Below, piece by piece: positions 10,714 through 20,969 of a stretch of DNA of 64,000 nt. Position 1 is the first letter of the stretch; each line of letters opens with the position of its first letter. The notes under the pieces are model-generated. The model was given only the letters and a program-made list of their open reading frames with translations, searched no databases and had not been told where the DNA came from. This DNA is from Psococerastis gibbosa (lineage: Eukaryota; Arthropoda; Insecta; Psocodea; Psocidae). A program made the position numbers and the translations under genes. Location: contig OZ020489.1 in assembly GCA_963971405.1 (NCBI GenBank), forward strand, positions 33,637,047-33,701,046, written 5' to 3'.

Positions 10714-11766
10714 ATGCGGAATAGGAATAGAAGAAAGAAGAAGAGAAGAAAGGGAAGAGCAAGAAATGACGTAAGTAGAAAGACGATGATCCGCTTCGCC
10801 TCACTTAACGTGGGCTCGATGACAGGCAGAAGCTTGGAAATTGTAAAGACTATGCAAGCCAGGAAAATCAATATATTATGTGTCCAAGAGACCAAATGGA
10901 CAGGTGAAAGAAGCCGAGAACTGGGAGATGGATACAAACTAATATACTATGGAAGGGAGAGTAAGAGGAATGGAGTAGGAGTCATTCTGGAACCCAGCCT
11001 GAAGGATTCTGTAGTCGAAGTAGAGAGACGAAGTGATCGAATTATTTTATGCAAACTCATTTTAACGGACAAGTTAGTGTTAAATGTTATCAGTGCCTAT
11101 GCCCCGCAAGTGGGGTGCACGGGTGAAGAAAAAGAAATTTTCTATCAGGAGTTAGATGACCTAATGCGGAAAATACCGGACAATGAATGTCTTATAATCG
11201 GAGCAGATATGAACCGGCATGTTGGGAAGGACAGCGATGGGTACGAGGGATGCCATGGCGGCCGCGCTTTCGGGGTAAGAAATGAAGCAGGAAAGACCCT
11301 ATTGGAGTGGGCGGTATCACAAGACTTGTGGCTGGCCAACACATGGTTCTTAAAACGAGATGAACATTTAATTACATACAAGAGTGGTAACGCGAAAACG
11401 CAGATCGACTTCATAATTATGAAAAAGACGCAAAGAAACTGCTGTTTGGACTGCAAAGTTATCCCGGGGGACCCAATCGCAGAACAACACAGGCTTCTTG
11501 TCGCAGATTTGCAGTTTAAAGGAAGAAGGAATAGACAAGTAGAACTGCAGCCGAAAATAAAGTGGTACTTGCTCCAGAGCGACCAAGACAAGAGAGAGGT
11601 GTTTAAGCAGCGAATTGAAGAGCATTTACAAGGCCTAGATGCACAATGGCAAAACCTTACAGCAAATGATGTTTGGGTCTCATTCCAAAGAAACGTAATA
11701 TGTGAGGCCGAAGAAGTACTTGGCAAGTCGAAGGGGGGCAAGAAGATAGAGCGGGATGCCTGGTGA
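10714..11766 (+). CDS. LINE endonuclease domain, open frame
   Basis: This 350-residue open frame is the intact 5' part of the LINE above. It starts with a lysine/arginine-rich segment (residues 1-23) and holds the complete endonuclease domain (about 25-265) with all expected catalytic residues, then a linker ending at the premature TGA. The start is the first ATG in frame; since 5' truncation is common, the true start is uncertain. It lies inside the fold-back structure 10185-13212 and belongs to a mobile element, not the host. Confidence 0.75.
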   Translation: MRNRNRRKKKRRKGRARNDVSRKTMIRFASLNVGSMTGRSLEIVKTMQARKINILCVQETKWTGERSRELGDGYKLIYYGRESKRNGVGVILEPSLKDSVVEVERRSDRIILCKLILTDKLVLNVISAYAPQVGCTGEEKEIFYQELDDLMRKIPDNECLIIGADMNRHVGKDSDGYEGCHGGRAFGVRNEAGKTLLEWAVSQDLWLANTWFLKRDEHLITYKSGNAKTQIDFIIMKKTQRNCCLDCKVIPGDPIAEQHRLLVADLQFKGRRNRQVELQPKIKWYLLQSDQDKREVFKQRIEEHLQGLDAQWQNLTANDVWVSFQRNVICEAEEVLGKSKGGKKIERDAW

Positions 11767-12915
11767 TGGAACGAAGAGGTACAGAAAGCCCTGAAGGAAA
11801 AGAAATGCGCTTTTAGAGCATGGCAAGGTGATAGAGTGCCTGAGAAGCATGAAGAATATAAAAATTGCAAGAGACTGGCGAAGAGAACGATAAGGGCAGC
11901 AAGGGACCAGGCTACACAGAGGTGGTACGAAGAATTGAGCACGAGAGAGGGGGAGCAGAAGATCTACAAAATAGCTAAAAATAAAGCAAAGCTGCAGCAG
12001 GACATGGGAGCTATAAAATGTATCAAGGATGAGGCAGGACGAGTACTAACAAAAAGCGATGATATTACGAAAAGATGGAGAGACTATTTTGACACGATTA
12101 TGAACACTGGGGGAACAAGAGAGGAGTGGCAGGAAGACGTGTGCGAGGGACCCGTGCAGGAGTTTGACGAAGAAGAAGTCAAGAAGGCACTCGACAAAAT
12201 GAAAAGAGGAAAAGCAGTGGGACCAGACAATGTACCAATTGATGTCTTCAAGGCACTGGGGAGCAGTCGCCAAGATGCTGAAGCTAACCTGAATACATGG
12301 GTAAAAACGCTGGAGAAGGAGGGACTGAAAGTGAACAAAGATAAGACGGAGTACATGGAGTGCGTTAGACAGGAGCCGGGATCCATCAGCATAGGCACTC
12401 ACACAATAAACAAGACTAACAAATTTAAGTACCTGGGCAGTACTATTGAACAGAATGGCGGATGTGAAGATGATGTCAAATGTCGAATTAAGGCCGGGTG
12501 GATGAAATACAGGGATATGGCACCTATATTGACGGACCGCAAGATGCCGATGAAACTCAAAGGCCGAGTGTATAAACAAATGGTACGTCCGAGCATGCTA
12601 TACGGGTCGGAATGCTGGCCACTCAAAAGGGTAGAGGAGAATATGCTACATGTAGCCGAAATGCGTATGTTAAGAAGAGCATGTGGCTTTTCTCTGATTG
12701 ACAGAGTGAGAAACACCGACATAAGATGCCAAATGAGAACACGAGACATCCACGAAAAGCTGCGAGAAAGACGACTAAGCTGGTGGGGGCACGTCGAGAG
12801 GAGGGGGGACAACGAGTTGATAAAAAGAGTGCGATCAACACCCGTACCAGGAACCGGAGCACGTGGACGACCAAAAATCTCACTGGCGAGTAAAAAACAC
12901 GGAAGGACCTACTAA
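10714..12915 (+). pseudogene. Broken RTE/BovB-type LINE: endonuclease plus truncated RT
   Basis: Non-LTR retrotransposon ORF for an apurinic-type endonuclease joined to reverse transcriptase, which together nick DNA and copy the element RNA. Endonuclease residues are visible in the first part: N32 (SLNVGS), E59 (QETKW), Y129 (SAYAPQ), D165 and N167 (GADMNR), D232 (QIDFII) and H259 (EQHRLL), the last being the RTE/BovB variant. A TGA at 11764-11766 interrupts the frame, which then continues in phase to 12915. In the RT part, GPDNVPIDVFKALG is followed directly (near 12260) by the region just before GLKVNKDKTEYME and FKYLGSTI, so the fingers, palm and the catalytic DD motif are missing, about 170 residues by family comparison. 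The C-terminus (RRLSWWGHVERRGD, GRPK) is kept. It cannot be autonomous. Similar proteins are often mislabelled craniofacial development protein 2-like. Confidence 0.9.
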
Positions 12916-13029
12916 TTGCCAATCTCTCGAGGGAACAGGCCCAAGACCGGGTGACCTGGAAGCGTTGCTGTCGTGCCGCCGACCCCCCGTGAAGGGAAAT
13001 GGCGCTGAAAAAGTAAAGTAAGTAAGTAT
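12916..13029 (+). mobile_element. LINE 3' untranslated region and (AAGT)n tail
   Basis: Short 3' UTR ending AAAAAGTAAAGTAAGTAAGT, an AAGT-type simple tail typical of RTE-like LINEs, which lack a poly(A). The right fold-back arm begins immediately after it. Confidence 0.75.
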
Positions 13030-13212
13030 GCGATGCTGTGTGTTATCCTGACAGTGAGTTTTGTTTTGTTTTAGCTTGCATACCGTTTTATCTATGTTTT
13101 CAATCGCACTTGACGATGGCGTGAGCCGAAACCGGTTGTGTATGTTTTAATTTAATTTTATTACGTAAAACTATGCAATGTTATTATTTTTAACAATGAG
13201 TGATCGTAGGGC
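13030..13212. repeat. Right arm of the ~3-kb inverted repeat
   Basis: Reverse complement of 10185-10373 with minor differences. It contains CGATGGCGTGAGCCGAAACC, a motif of the kind found in 3' tails of LINE/Penelope-like elements (a related piece is at about 15995-16015). Confidence 0.8.
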
Positions 13213-13289
13213 CTACGGTAGCTAATCTATGGACAAATATGGCTTTTACTGCGAACCTACTATGCCGCTTGTAAATAACTTAGCCATGG

Positions 13290-13530
13290 GCGATGGCCTA
13301 CTTTACTGGGTTAACCTGGGGCTGATAATGTAAACAAAACCATTTTCAGAGTACAACACTTTCCAATCTAACATTGTCTTGTGTAAATTTTTAATACCAT
13401 AATACCAGACTAAGTTATTACCAAACGGCAAGCATGTAGTAGGAAGTAAACGCACTGGCGCCTCTGTATATATTGTATACGCTGGATTGTACAACTATCT
13501 TAAAAGTCCCTGCGGGCCTACTATGTTAGT
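13290..13530. mobile_element. MITE family F copy, diverged
   Basis: GGGTTAACCTGGGGCTGATAA, GTAAACAAAACCATTTT and AATACCAGACTAAG follow the order of family F markers (compare 25194-25344), with many substitutions and a GTAGGAAG right end. Confidence 0.45.
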
Positions 13531-13740
13531 GTTAAGAAGGCATACTACGTAGAAAATTAGCACCCCAAAATTTGTTGTTTTATTGAATTTTTATTTTTTA
13601 TTTAATTAACAAAGCAATTTATAAAAGATTTGGCTCATGCAAGTTGTAGAAGACTACTTCATGCATAATATAAAAGTAAGTTTAAAAAAAAAATCACGAA
13701 ATGTAAAAATACCCTATTACATTTTTACTCCCAGGTTAAG
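13531..13740. mobile_element. Family A half copy
   Basis: Has TTAGCACCCCAAAATTTG, TTTAATTAACAAAGCAA and GATTTGGCTCATGCAAGTTG, then TGTAGAAGACTACTTCATGC. Only one arm is clear; it runs into family F sequence (TTACTCCCAGGTTAAGATT). Confidence 0.6.
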
Positions 13741-13761
13741 ATTAAAAATATTCACCACATA

Positions 13762-14465
13762 GCAGCCTGATCACAGCAATTTTAATACCGGGGTTAATGT
13801 AATACCATGTCACGTGATGGTAATTCAATTGCTTAAAATAAATGAACAGCAAATTTCAAAAAAATTTAATTTTTGATGTTGGTAAACGTCTCAATTTTGA
13901 GCGCTAAGCGCGGGAAATTCCGGAAAACCGGCCAAGAAACCGCTGGAAGGACGAGTTAGAGAATGACCTTCGCGAGTTGGGAGTCTCCAGATGGTGGAGC
14001 GTTGTGCAAAACCGAGAAGAATGGAGGAGTGTTGTCGAGCAGGCCAAAGCCCACCAAGGGCTGTAGAGCCGGAAGAAGAAGAAGAAGAAGAAGAAGCGCG
14101 GGAAATTCAAATTGTGTCTATTTGAACAATTCAATGTTCTTCGGCTATATTTTTGGTGAGTTTCTTAATTTTTTTCTGCGTTAGATTTAGAAAAATTCTT
14201 AATAAATTTAATTCTTTATTAATTCTATATTAATTAAAAATTAAAACTTGTTTATTTCTAGGGCGATACAATTAAGTATGTGTTTATATTTGCCATTTAT
14301 ATTTGCTACGGCAGCGTCGCGTCAGTTTAGTTTTTCAGTATTGCCAACATCACAATTATTTAAAACATTCAGAAATTTGCTGTTCATTTATTTTAATCAA
14401 TTGAATCCATCACGGGACATGGTATTATATTAACCCCGGTATTAAAATGGCCATGATCAGGCTGC
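13762..14465. mobile_element. TIR DNA element with ~54-bp ends, carrying a LINE fragment
   Basis: Left end 13762-13814 (GCAGCCTGATCACAGCAATT, then TTTAATACCGGGGTTAATGT) is complementary to the right end 14411-14465 with few mismatches. The flanks, ATTCACCACATA on the left and GTAGGCCCTGC on the right, join to make family F sequence, so it inserted into an older F copy. The interior has no transposase; 13921-14093 is an inserted LINE fragment. Confidence 0.8.
13921..14093 (+). mobile_element. 5'-truncated LINE 3' end with 15-bp target duplication
   Basis: Flanked by AAGCGCGGGAAATTC at 13906-13920 and 14094-14108. It is one unit of the array at 7444-8613: from 13929 the plus strand encodes RPRNRWKDELENDLRELGV, then SRWWSV and EQAKAHQGL with a TAG stop at 14064-14066, followed by (GAA)n. 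The duplication and the tail show it arrived by retrotransposition. Confidence 0.9.
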
Positions 14466-14689
14466 AGTAGGCCCTGCAAAATTAAAACTCGACAGGTGTA
14501 TACTTATTTCTAGGCGGGTAAGATGGCCATCAACAGCTCAGGCAATGAAGCAACAAAAAGTTGGGTCCACGTGTAAGAGGGTAGTCCTCACCATAACCTA
14601 AATACAATAAAAGTCAAGCTATGAATGGCAACCCGAGACTCAGTGAAGCAAGGTCATGTCCACAGAACTTAATGCGCCTGCAATTAATT

Positions 14690-14863
14690 AAATAAGTTAG
14701 GGCTATACAACCCTCTCTTACACTCAACTAGAAAAGCCCGGGACCACCTGCTTTATTACATGCCCTCCGAAGCATGGCCAGAAAATGTGGCAGGTGCGGG
14801 AATCGAACCAACAAGCTTTCGGCTGAAAATTTGAGTCTTTACCACTACTCTACATGTCATGAC
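14690..14863 (-). mobile_element. SINE1 copy (tRNA-Glu-derived)
   Basis: Minus-strand copy of the SINE seen most clearly at 20605. The B box is seen reversed as GGAATCGAACCAACAA and the 5' end as TCTACATGTCATGAC. The tRNA-unrelated part includes TGCCCTCCGAAGCATGGCC and CTCTCTTACACTCAACTAG. Confidence 0.8.
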
Positions 14864-15216
14864 AATTAGCAATTAGGTTGTCTACCTTGCCTGTACCTTT
14901 TACAAAAATTACCCTTCGAGTGATGAGAAGACACACAGATTTTTTAGTTGCGTTTTGTTATTATTAACTCATTGGGGGTCTGTCTTATTAATTGCAAGCC
15001 TTCAGTAGAGAAATGTTTGAGGTCGGGTGAGTACCAGATAGCCTGCAGCAGTGATAGCTTTTATGTGTGCCAGACAGGAAGGTATTTTTAGGATTGGATT
15101 CATGAGCATAAAAGGGGAATAGACGCAAGCATGAAATTAGGTAACTTACTTCCGCTGTGGCCCAACATTTGAACATGGCCATGCTTATGATTTAATTATT
15201 TTCAAAATCCTACACC

Positions 15217-15392
15217 CATGGATGGATACAGGGGGGGGGGGCAGGGGGTAGCAGCCCCCCAAAATTTGGTAACTCTGTTATTAGTTAATTTATTACGCTC
15301 TGATTTAATCGATACTACTCGTACATATGTTTGTCCTATTTTGACCCACAACTACCCCCCCCCCAATAGGCCGTTTCTGCCCACGCCTGGGT
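15217..15392. mobile_element. MITE family P copy
   Basis: Starts ATGGATGGATACAGGG followed by a G run, contains AGCAGCCCCCCAAAATTTGG and TTTTGACCCACAACTACC, and ends in a C run. Related copies are at 36003-36135 (reversed) and 57088-57262. G/C-run ends and a GGATCCGTCCCTG-type terminus suggest hAT-like MITEs. Confidence 0.65.
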
Positions 15393-15483
15393 GGTAAGGG
15401 GAAATTGCTGAACTCCCTAAAGGTGATAGATATTTTAAAAAATGAACTTAAGCCTAAGGAAAAATATTGTTAACGATGTAACT

Positions 15484-15870
15484 TTAAGGCGCCCATTCCA
15501 TTGACCGGCTGGGGCTATTTCCAAAAACAGTGACGTGGTAGCAGACATTCAAGACTTAGGTTGTTTTTCCACCGATCTCGCATTGCAGAATGCAAATGAC
15601 ATTGACGGAAAATATAATTTTTCTTTTTATAGAAATCTATTTAAATGTTTGTACTTAACATATCCCATGACGCCATTTTTTAATTTTAGTTTGTTTGTGA
15701 TTTTACTGTATGATCATTAATCAATTTTAACTATGGCATAGAGGAAAATAAACATTTCCGTCAATTCTGCAATGCGAGGTCGGTGGAAACGCCACCTAAG
15801 TCTTGAATGTCTGCTACCCCGTCACCGTTTTTGGAAATAGCCCTAGCCGGTCAATGGAATGGCACCTTAG
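15484..15870. mobile_element. Nested hairpin MITE, family G copy 6
   Basis: Outer arms AAGGCGCCCATTCCATTGAC and the complementary right end, with core GTGACGTGGTAGCAGACATT. Inside the loop a second palindrome begins TTTCCACCGATCTCGCATTG and closes with CAATGCGAGGTCGGTGGAAA. The same two-tier structure occurs at 38849 and 39308. Confidence 0.8.
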
Positions 15871-16636
15871 GAGAAGATCACTGTTGTGGAGCTTGTCGGC
15901 AATTTTCCAACGCCACCTTACGTAAATATCTCGAACTTTTGTTTTTTTATTGTTAATTTAGTGTTGTTTGGATGTCTGCAGCATAAAGATGGTCTATTGC
16001 CGAAACCGGTTGCTAAATATATATTTTTAGTAATAGCAAGGCTATACTTGACAAAGTAATTTTATTTTTAACTTTTCTGATATTTTCTGTTTTTTATGTT
16101 TACAACCTGTTCACTTTTCCTCTACAGCCACAGTGAATTGAATCGTTTGCCCGCTATCGGTCACACTTAGCTTATGATTGGTCGCAACCTAATCTATTTT
16201 ATTATCGTTTGTTATTTTGCGCATAAGTACCTAAGTTCGCCCATATGGAAAATAATGACAATTTTATTCCTGTCTTTCTTTCTAAGTAACTAGCTACCGC
16301 ACTAAGGGTTCATTCAAAGTACCGGTATGGTGAATTTAGGATAAAGCGAACTGAAGGGAGTGCGCGCTATTTCAGATTGCTTTTCAGGTGGAGGCAAGAA
16401 GGGAGCAATAAATAAATAAATCATTTCACTTCACTTTTTTCCTTGACCAATAACCCCGGACAAGGTGCATATATTGAGAAAAACAATTTGGTATTAATCA
16501 ACATTGTCGCTTATCGAGCGATCTTAGTGCAGTGGCACTGCAAGATATAAAATGTAATTAATAACAATAAACCATTATAGAGTACTCACTCTAGCCTTCT
16601 GCAATGAGTGAGATCCTTCTGAACTCTGAAGGATGG
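15871..16636. other. Noncoding with LINE/Penelope-like tail motif
   Basis: AAAGATGGTCTATTGCCGAAACC (about 15985-16007, quoted in part: ATTGCCGAAACCGGTTGC) resembles the motif in the fold-back arm at 13107-13130. Around 16225-16275 there are fragments of other repeats. No gene seen. Confidence 0.4.
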
Positions 16637-16705
16637 TATTGTTATATATATATATATAATAAAATTAGTAATAATAAAAATAGTAATAATAATAATAATA
16701 ATACA
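16637..16705. repeat. AT and AAT microsatellites
   Basis: A (TA)n run at about 16643-16659 followed by an AAT-rich run to about 16702. Confidence 0.85.
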
Positions 16706-16789
16706 AAGTATCAGTGAATATTTTCCAAACTCCTTGGAGGCCCCCCCCCCCAAATAGAAATGGCGCCACTGACTCCCCATGAGAACTAC

Positions 16790-16915
16790 CAATTACCTCG
16801 CTGTAGTAGAGGAAGATCGAGGACCAAGTAAACTGGAGGACGATATGCAGGGAGTTGCTGCCAACCAATCGCTAAGATTGTAACCTTAAGAAGAATTATA
16901 CGATTTTTCGTAGCT
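16790..16915 (+). mobile_element. LINE ORF 3' end relic
   Basis: The plus strand encodes KLEDDMQGVAANQSLRL and a stop, matching the C-terminal pattern (R)WEDDI..VAG..W of LINE reverse transcriptases. Relatives are at 22085-22265 and 52930-53240. An upstream in-frame stop shows decay. Confidence 0.55.
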
Positions 16916-18070
16916 TGAGCGGCAAGAACGAACACGGATGTCAGGGCCCATAACCAGGGGTCTGAAATTTTTTGACTTAACACTAGATAGAATATAACTT
17001 TCCAGACGTGCGACATTTCACTATATGCTGTAGGAACATATCCCTCCCCGAAATAAAGTCCTGGTTGTGGGCCTGGCTGATGTCCTTGTTGCTCAGCGGG
17101 TAATACTAGAGTGCTTAGTTATATAGGCCTACCCCTCCTAAGCAACCTTCACTCTCGCCACAAAATATTTTTTTTTTTGTAATTTCTGATAAGTCCTGCC
17201 ACATCTTCTTCACTGACTGATGGTCGAAGAAAAAATGGCAGTTTCCACTAAAAATGGAAAATAATATTTTGGGCGTGAGCCATATAGAACTAGTAGAACC
17301 AAAGCATAATCAGAGGCATTCATAAAAGAAGTAACGCCTTTTACTATTCAAATGTGAAGCAAATGGTACGATTAATCTTTAAAAAAGAAAAAAAAAGAGC
17401 AGAAGGGTTTGCTTTGAGAAGTAAACAATAGATCTTTTTATTCCATCTTTTACTCTTTTACTAATTGCAGCACTGATTGTGACAGTAGGCTATAATGTAC
17501 TTTTTTCGTGTCTTTTTCCCCATCTTCATTTTTGTTGGTATAGAAAATGTATATTTCTACTGTAGTAAACAATAGCAGAAGAGGCCACCTTTTGGCAACA
17601 ATCAACAATACCTGTCATTTGACTCATTTCCAGTCTAGAACACGCCGAGCGCTGGAGCCGTGCGACTTGACCTACAAAATACAGCAGTGGCAGCCAACGA
17701 ACGGAGAAAGTGCTGTGCAGTGGCGGCTTGGAGGGGGGCACGAAGAATGCAGAAACCAAGGTAGGTACCTTACTACGCCTCTTGTCTTATGAGCTGTTCT
17801 GCCAGCCCAGATAGTTATTATAACCTAGGCCTACCCATTAGCGACTGCACTGACGATGAGCCCGCGAAAAGAAAGTGGTTTTTGACGTCATTCTGCCATG
17901 TTTACATGGCTCATCAATACAAGCCTACTTCATTCATCCACGAAGCCCTGAAATTGCCGATCCTGATGCTGCTAATACTCCTTATATCCCGATGGGTTTA
18001 CAAATTTACCCAGTTGTTTAATACCGTACCTGTGCCAAATATTAACAGGGCTAAATTGCTAATGAGGCAA
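16916..18070. other. Noncoding, nothing recognised
   Basis: No gene. GTGCAGTGGCGGCTTGGAGG at 17715-17734 looks like an hAT-type terminus without a found partner. The open frame at 17789-18232 (147 codons) runs into repeat sequence at 18078 and is not supported as a gene. Confidence 0.45.
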
Positions 18071-18077
18071 CATAGCC

Positions 18078-18195
18078 AGGTGACCAGACGTCCCTTTTTG
18101 AACGGGACGGTCCCGTTTTTTAAGTGTGCGTCCCGTTGTCCCGAGCAATCCTATCGGGATACCGATTTGTCCCGTTTTAACAGAATTTGCCCCCA
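18078..18195 (+). mobile_element. Dispersed DNA-element head (GACCAGACGTCCC type)
   Basis: CCAGGTGACCAGACGTCCCT followed by alternating CCCGTTTT / GGGACGG motifs is a widespread animal transposon terminus of hAT-like type. The other end is not identified. Confidence 0.45.
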
Positions 18196-18984
18196 CCCAC
18201 TAGTAAGAATGCTCTTTTTAATAAAAAATTAAAAGGGAAAATTTTTTTTTGCATAAGTACCGTATATGAAAATTAGGCTACTTATTGAGACATTTTATTG
18301 CATTATTTATCATTGGTGTAGGAACTAAGAAGTAAGCAGTAGCCTAAGCAGCCTGGTTTCGGTCTTGTTCGTTTCTGTTCGGGACTATCCGAAACTGTTT
18401 TTGCTGACTTACAGCCGATGCATGAACACATTTAGAGCACTAACAAAATATAGAGCATTAGTGATTAAATTTTGTCGCAGCTTTGCTATGAGCCTATGAA
18501 TTATGACGCATGAACGCTTTTTTGTAGATGTAATTTAATATAAAATTTATGCAAATTTTGTGTTTCACAAAACATTGAAGTACATGAATATATGTGTTTT
18601 TCCTTTTTAAAAATGTTATTGTTTTATGTTATAAACAATTATTAAATGTAAAAAGTCTCTGCAAGGGAAAACAAATAAAAAAAATTGTTTGAAATTAAAT
18701 TTATTTATTGCGCAATTGGTCCGGGACCCTTGAGTGCCTTGAACCCCCGGCTGAACCTGAAGAGGCTAATAAAAGTCCCGTGTGGAAATTCATGACTTAA
18801 GGGGAATCATTCCAATTTTTTTTGGAAAACAACATGGCGTGAGAGTTATTAATTAAATATTCTTTCCACGGTGGCTATATTGGCAAAATCGCTCTTTGAG
18901 CACCCCTGAAATATATACTCGTACAACTTTGATAATACACTGCAGATTTCTTGCATGAACATCAATAGTTACTTTTGTTAATCT

Positions 18985-19240
18985 ATGAAAATAATCTAAA
19001 GTGAAGCGAAGTATTCTACATAGGACTTATTTTATAGATTTATGATTTTATGGATTAACGATAAATCACAAAACAAAATCTATTGTACATTATCACATTT
19101 TATGTACCTACACTACAGATTTGCTTATATGGATAAATCTATAAACTGAAATAATCTAAAGTCCAGAGGCGGGACTTACTTTATAGATTTTTATGGATAC
19201 TTAACAAAACAAAATTTATTGTACGTTATCACAGGTTAAA
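18985..19240 (+). repeat. Diverged ~155-bp tandem duplication
   Basis: AATAATCTAAAGT, GGACTTA, TTTATAGATTT and AACAAAAT(C/T)TATTGTAC(A/G)TTATCAC occur in the same order at 18985-19095 and 19145-19240. Confidence 0.6.
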
Positions 19241-19574
19241 TATACAGTTTATTTTAGGAGGTGTGTAAAGAGCATTTATTGCCAATGTTTAAGGGCTAAG
19301 CCGAAATTAATTAATTTGCTCTCACCCCAAGTAGTTTTTAATAAAAAATCGAAAGATCGGATTAGGGTCAGCAGCACAAGAAAGTACCTATAGGTGTGTA
19401 TTGTATTTTTTTTAAATACCAGGTTATCCAAATATACCTACTGTATAACAACTATATTATGTAGTATAGTAGGTTCAGTTTCCAAAAAATTTGTTCTTAT
19501 AGTATTAGCATACAGGCTACTTTTTTCAGTTCAGCTAGGTAGTGATGTAGCCTAAGAGGGCATGCTCAGTTAAA

Positions 19575-19945
19575 CGCCTTAAGAGTAGGAAAGTGGCAGC
19601 CCGAAATGTAATACTTTTTATTTTAAGTTTAATTAACTGAGCAAGTTATTAAAGATTTGGCTCACCAAAGTTGTAGAAGGCTACTTTATGCAATAAGGAA
19701 TTTTTAATTTTCAAAATTGTAGCTTTTTTATAAAATCGATTACCTATACGTGAAAAGTTATTGTTTATAAAGTATTTCCATGTTTCTGAAAAAACTACAA
19801 TTTCGAAAATTAAAAATATCTTATTATAATATGATGCATGTAGTCTTCTACAACTTTGATGAGCCAAATCTTTAATAACTTGCTTAGTTAATTAAATAAA
19901 AAGTACTAAATTTCGGGGTGCCATTTTCCTACGGGCTGTACACCG
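19575..19945. mobile_element. Family A copy 2
   Basis: Left arm CTTAAGAGTAGGAAAGTGGC, right arm ending TCCTACGGGCTGTACACC. Inner arm markers TTATTAAAGATTTGGCTCA and the complementary TGAGCCAAATCTTTAATAA are present, with a central AAAGTTATTGTTTATAAA. The right TTAA end is lost. Confidence 0.8.
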
Positions 19946-20109
19946 AACCTATGGAGCCTGCCTAAATCATTTTTATTGTTATCCCATGGGGTAAACGAGC
20001 TTTCTGATGTGTATCTCATATTATATAGTTTAGCACCGTATTCGATTTTGCAAAAGTCTATCAGCTATATACTTAATTACCTACTATGACCATTATTTTT
20101 AATATTAAC

Positions 20110-20370
20110 CTGCGTGCCTACTATGCCTTTTATTATAAACATAATCTTAGGATTTAGTATGTAAAGAAAACAATTTTGAATAGCACTTTCCATCCTAAAA
20201 TTACCATGTTTACATTTTGTAATCTCACTTTAAGAATAAAAATAATCGCCACTAGGATTAAAAATGTTAACAAAATAAATATAAAATTGAAAGTGCTATT
20301 GAAAATTGGTTTGTTTATATTTTTAACGCCAAGAATAACGTATTACTAAAAGGTATAGTTTAGTGGGCCC
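20110..20370. mobile_element. Family F inverted pair
   Basis: Begins TGCCTACTATGCC and ends TTTAGTGGGCCCGCAG, with two inverted copies of the body (AATAGCACTTTCCATCC and GAAAGTGCTATTGAAAATTG). Confidence 0.65.
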
Positions 20371-20604
20371 GCAGAAGAACACTGGCAAGATTTTATTACT
20401 TTCGTAGAAAATTATTAAACAACTAATAGGCCCGTTTTGGAGTGCCACATTTCCAACGGTCCATGACCTCTCAATAAGATATACTACGTAGAAAGTTTGG
20501 AACCGCAAAATTTTATATTTTTATTTATTCAATTTACTAAGCAAGTTATTGAAGATTTAGTCCTTGATCCTAAGTTGTAGAAAACTACTATATACATCCT
20601 CATT

Positions 20605-20820
20605 GTCAGGACATGTAGCGTAGTGGTACGGACTCTGACTTTCACCCGAAAGGTTGTTGGTTCGAGTCCCACACTGGCTACATTTTCTGGCCATGCTTCG
20701 GAGGGCATGTAAAGCAGGCGGTCCCGGGTCATCCTAGTTGAGTGTAAGAGAGGGCTTTATAGTCCTAACTCCGCTAGGTTGGCTTAGTAATAGAAACAAT
20801 AAAAAGTCCTTATTTATTTA
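20605..20820 (+). mobile_element. SINE1, best copy (tRNA-Glu-derived)
   Basis: The first ~72 bases fold-read as a tRNA: A box TAGCGTAGTGG (20615-20625), the anticodon-arm segment GACTTTCACCCGAAAGG, and a perfect B box GGTTCGAGTCC (20659-20669). CTTTCACCC with anticodon TTC is the tRNA-Glu signature. The tRNA-unrelated body (TTTTCTGGCCATGCTTCGGA, GTTGAGTGTAAGAGAG, GCTAGGTTGGCTTAG) and a TTTA-rich tail follow. Internal pol III promoter boxes would drive transcription. Other copies: 14690, 26971, 42788, 48146, 57592. Confidence 0.9.
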
Positions 20821-20969
20821 TTTTATTTATCCTTTAATAGAGTTTTTTTTTTCATTTTTGGTGTTTTCGTTTATCAATGAATTCTATTTTCGCAATTTAG
20901 TCCCGAATAATTTTCATGGTAGAACTACGATACTGAAAATTGGAAAATACCCTATTAAATGATGCACGG

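Noticed and set aside
11145-11942. 265-codon minus-strand open frame opposite the LINE
   Set aside because: Antisense shadow of the endonuclease/RT coding region; no domain of its own.
17789-18232. 147-codon plus open frame with a hydrophobic stretch (LPILMLLILLISRWVY)
   Set aside because: Its second half is transposon-head sequence, so it is not one protein; the hydrophobic part alone is weak evidence.
20609-20680. Functional tRNA-Glu gene
   Set aside because: The acceptor and D/anticodon stems are degenerate and the unit is repeated six times with a common tail, so it is a SINE head, not a tRNA gene.
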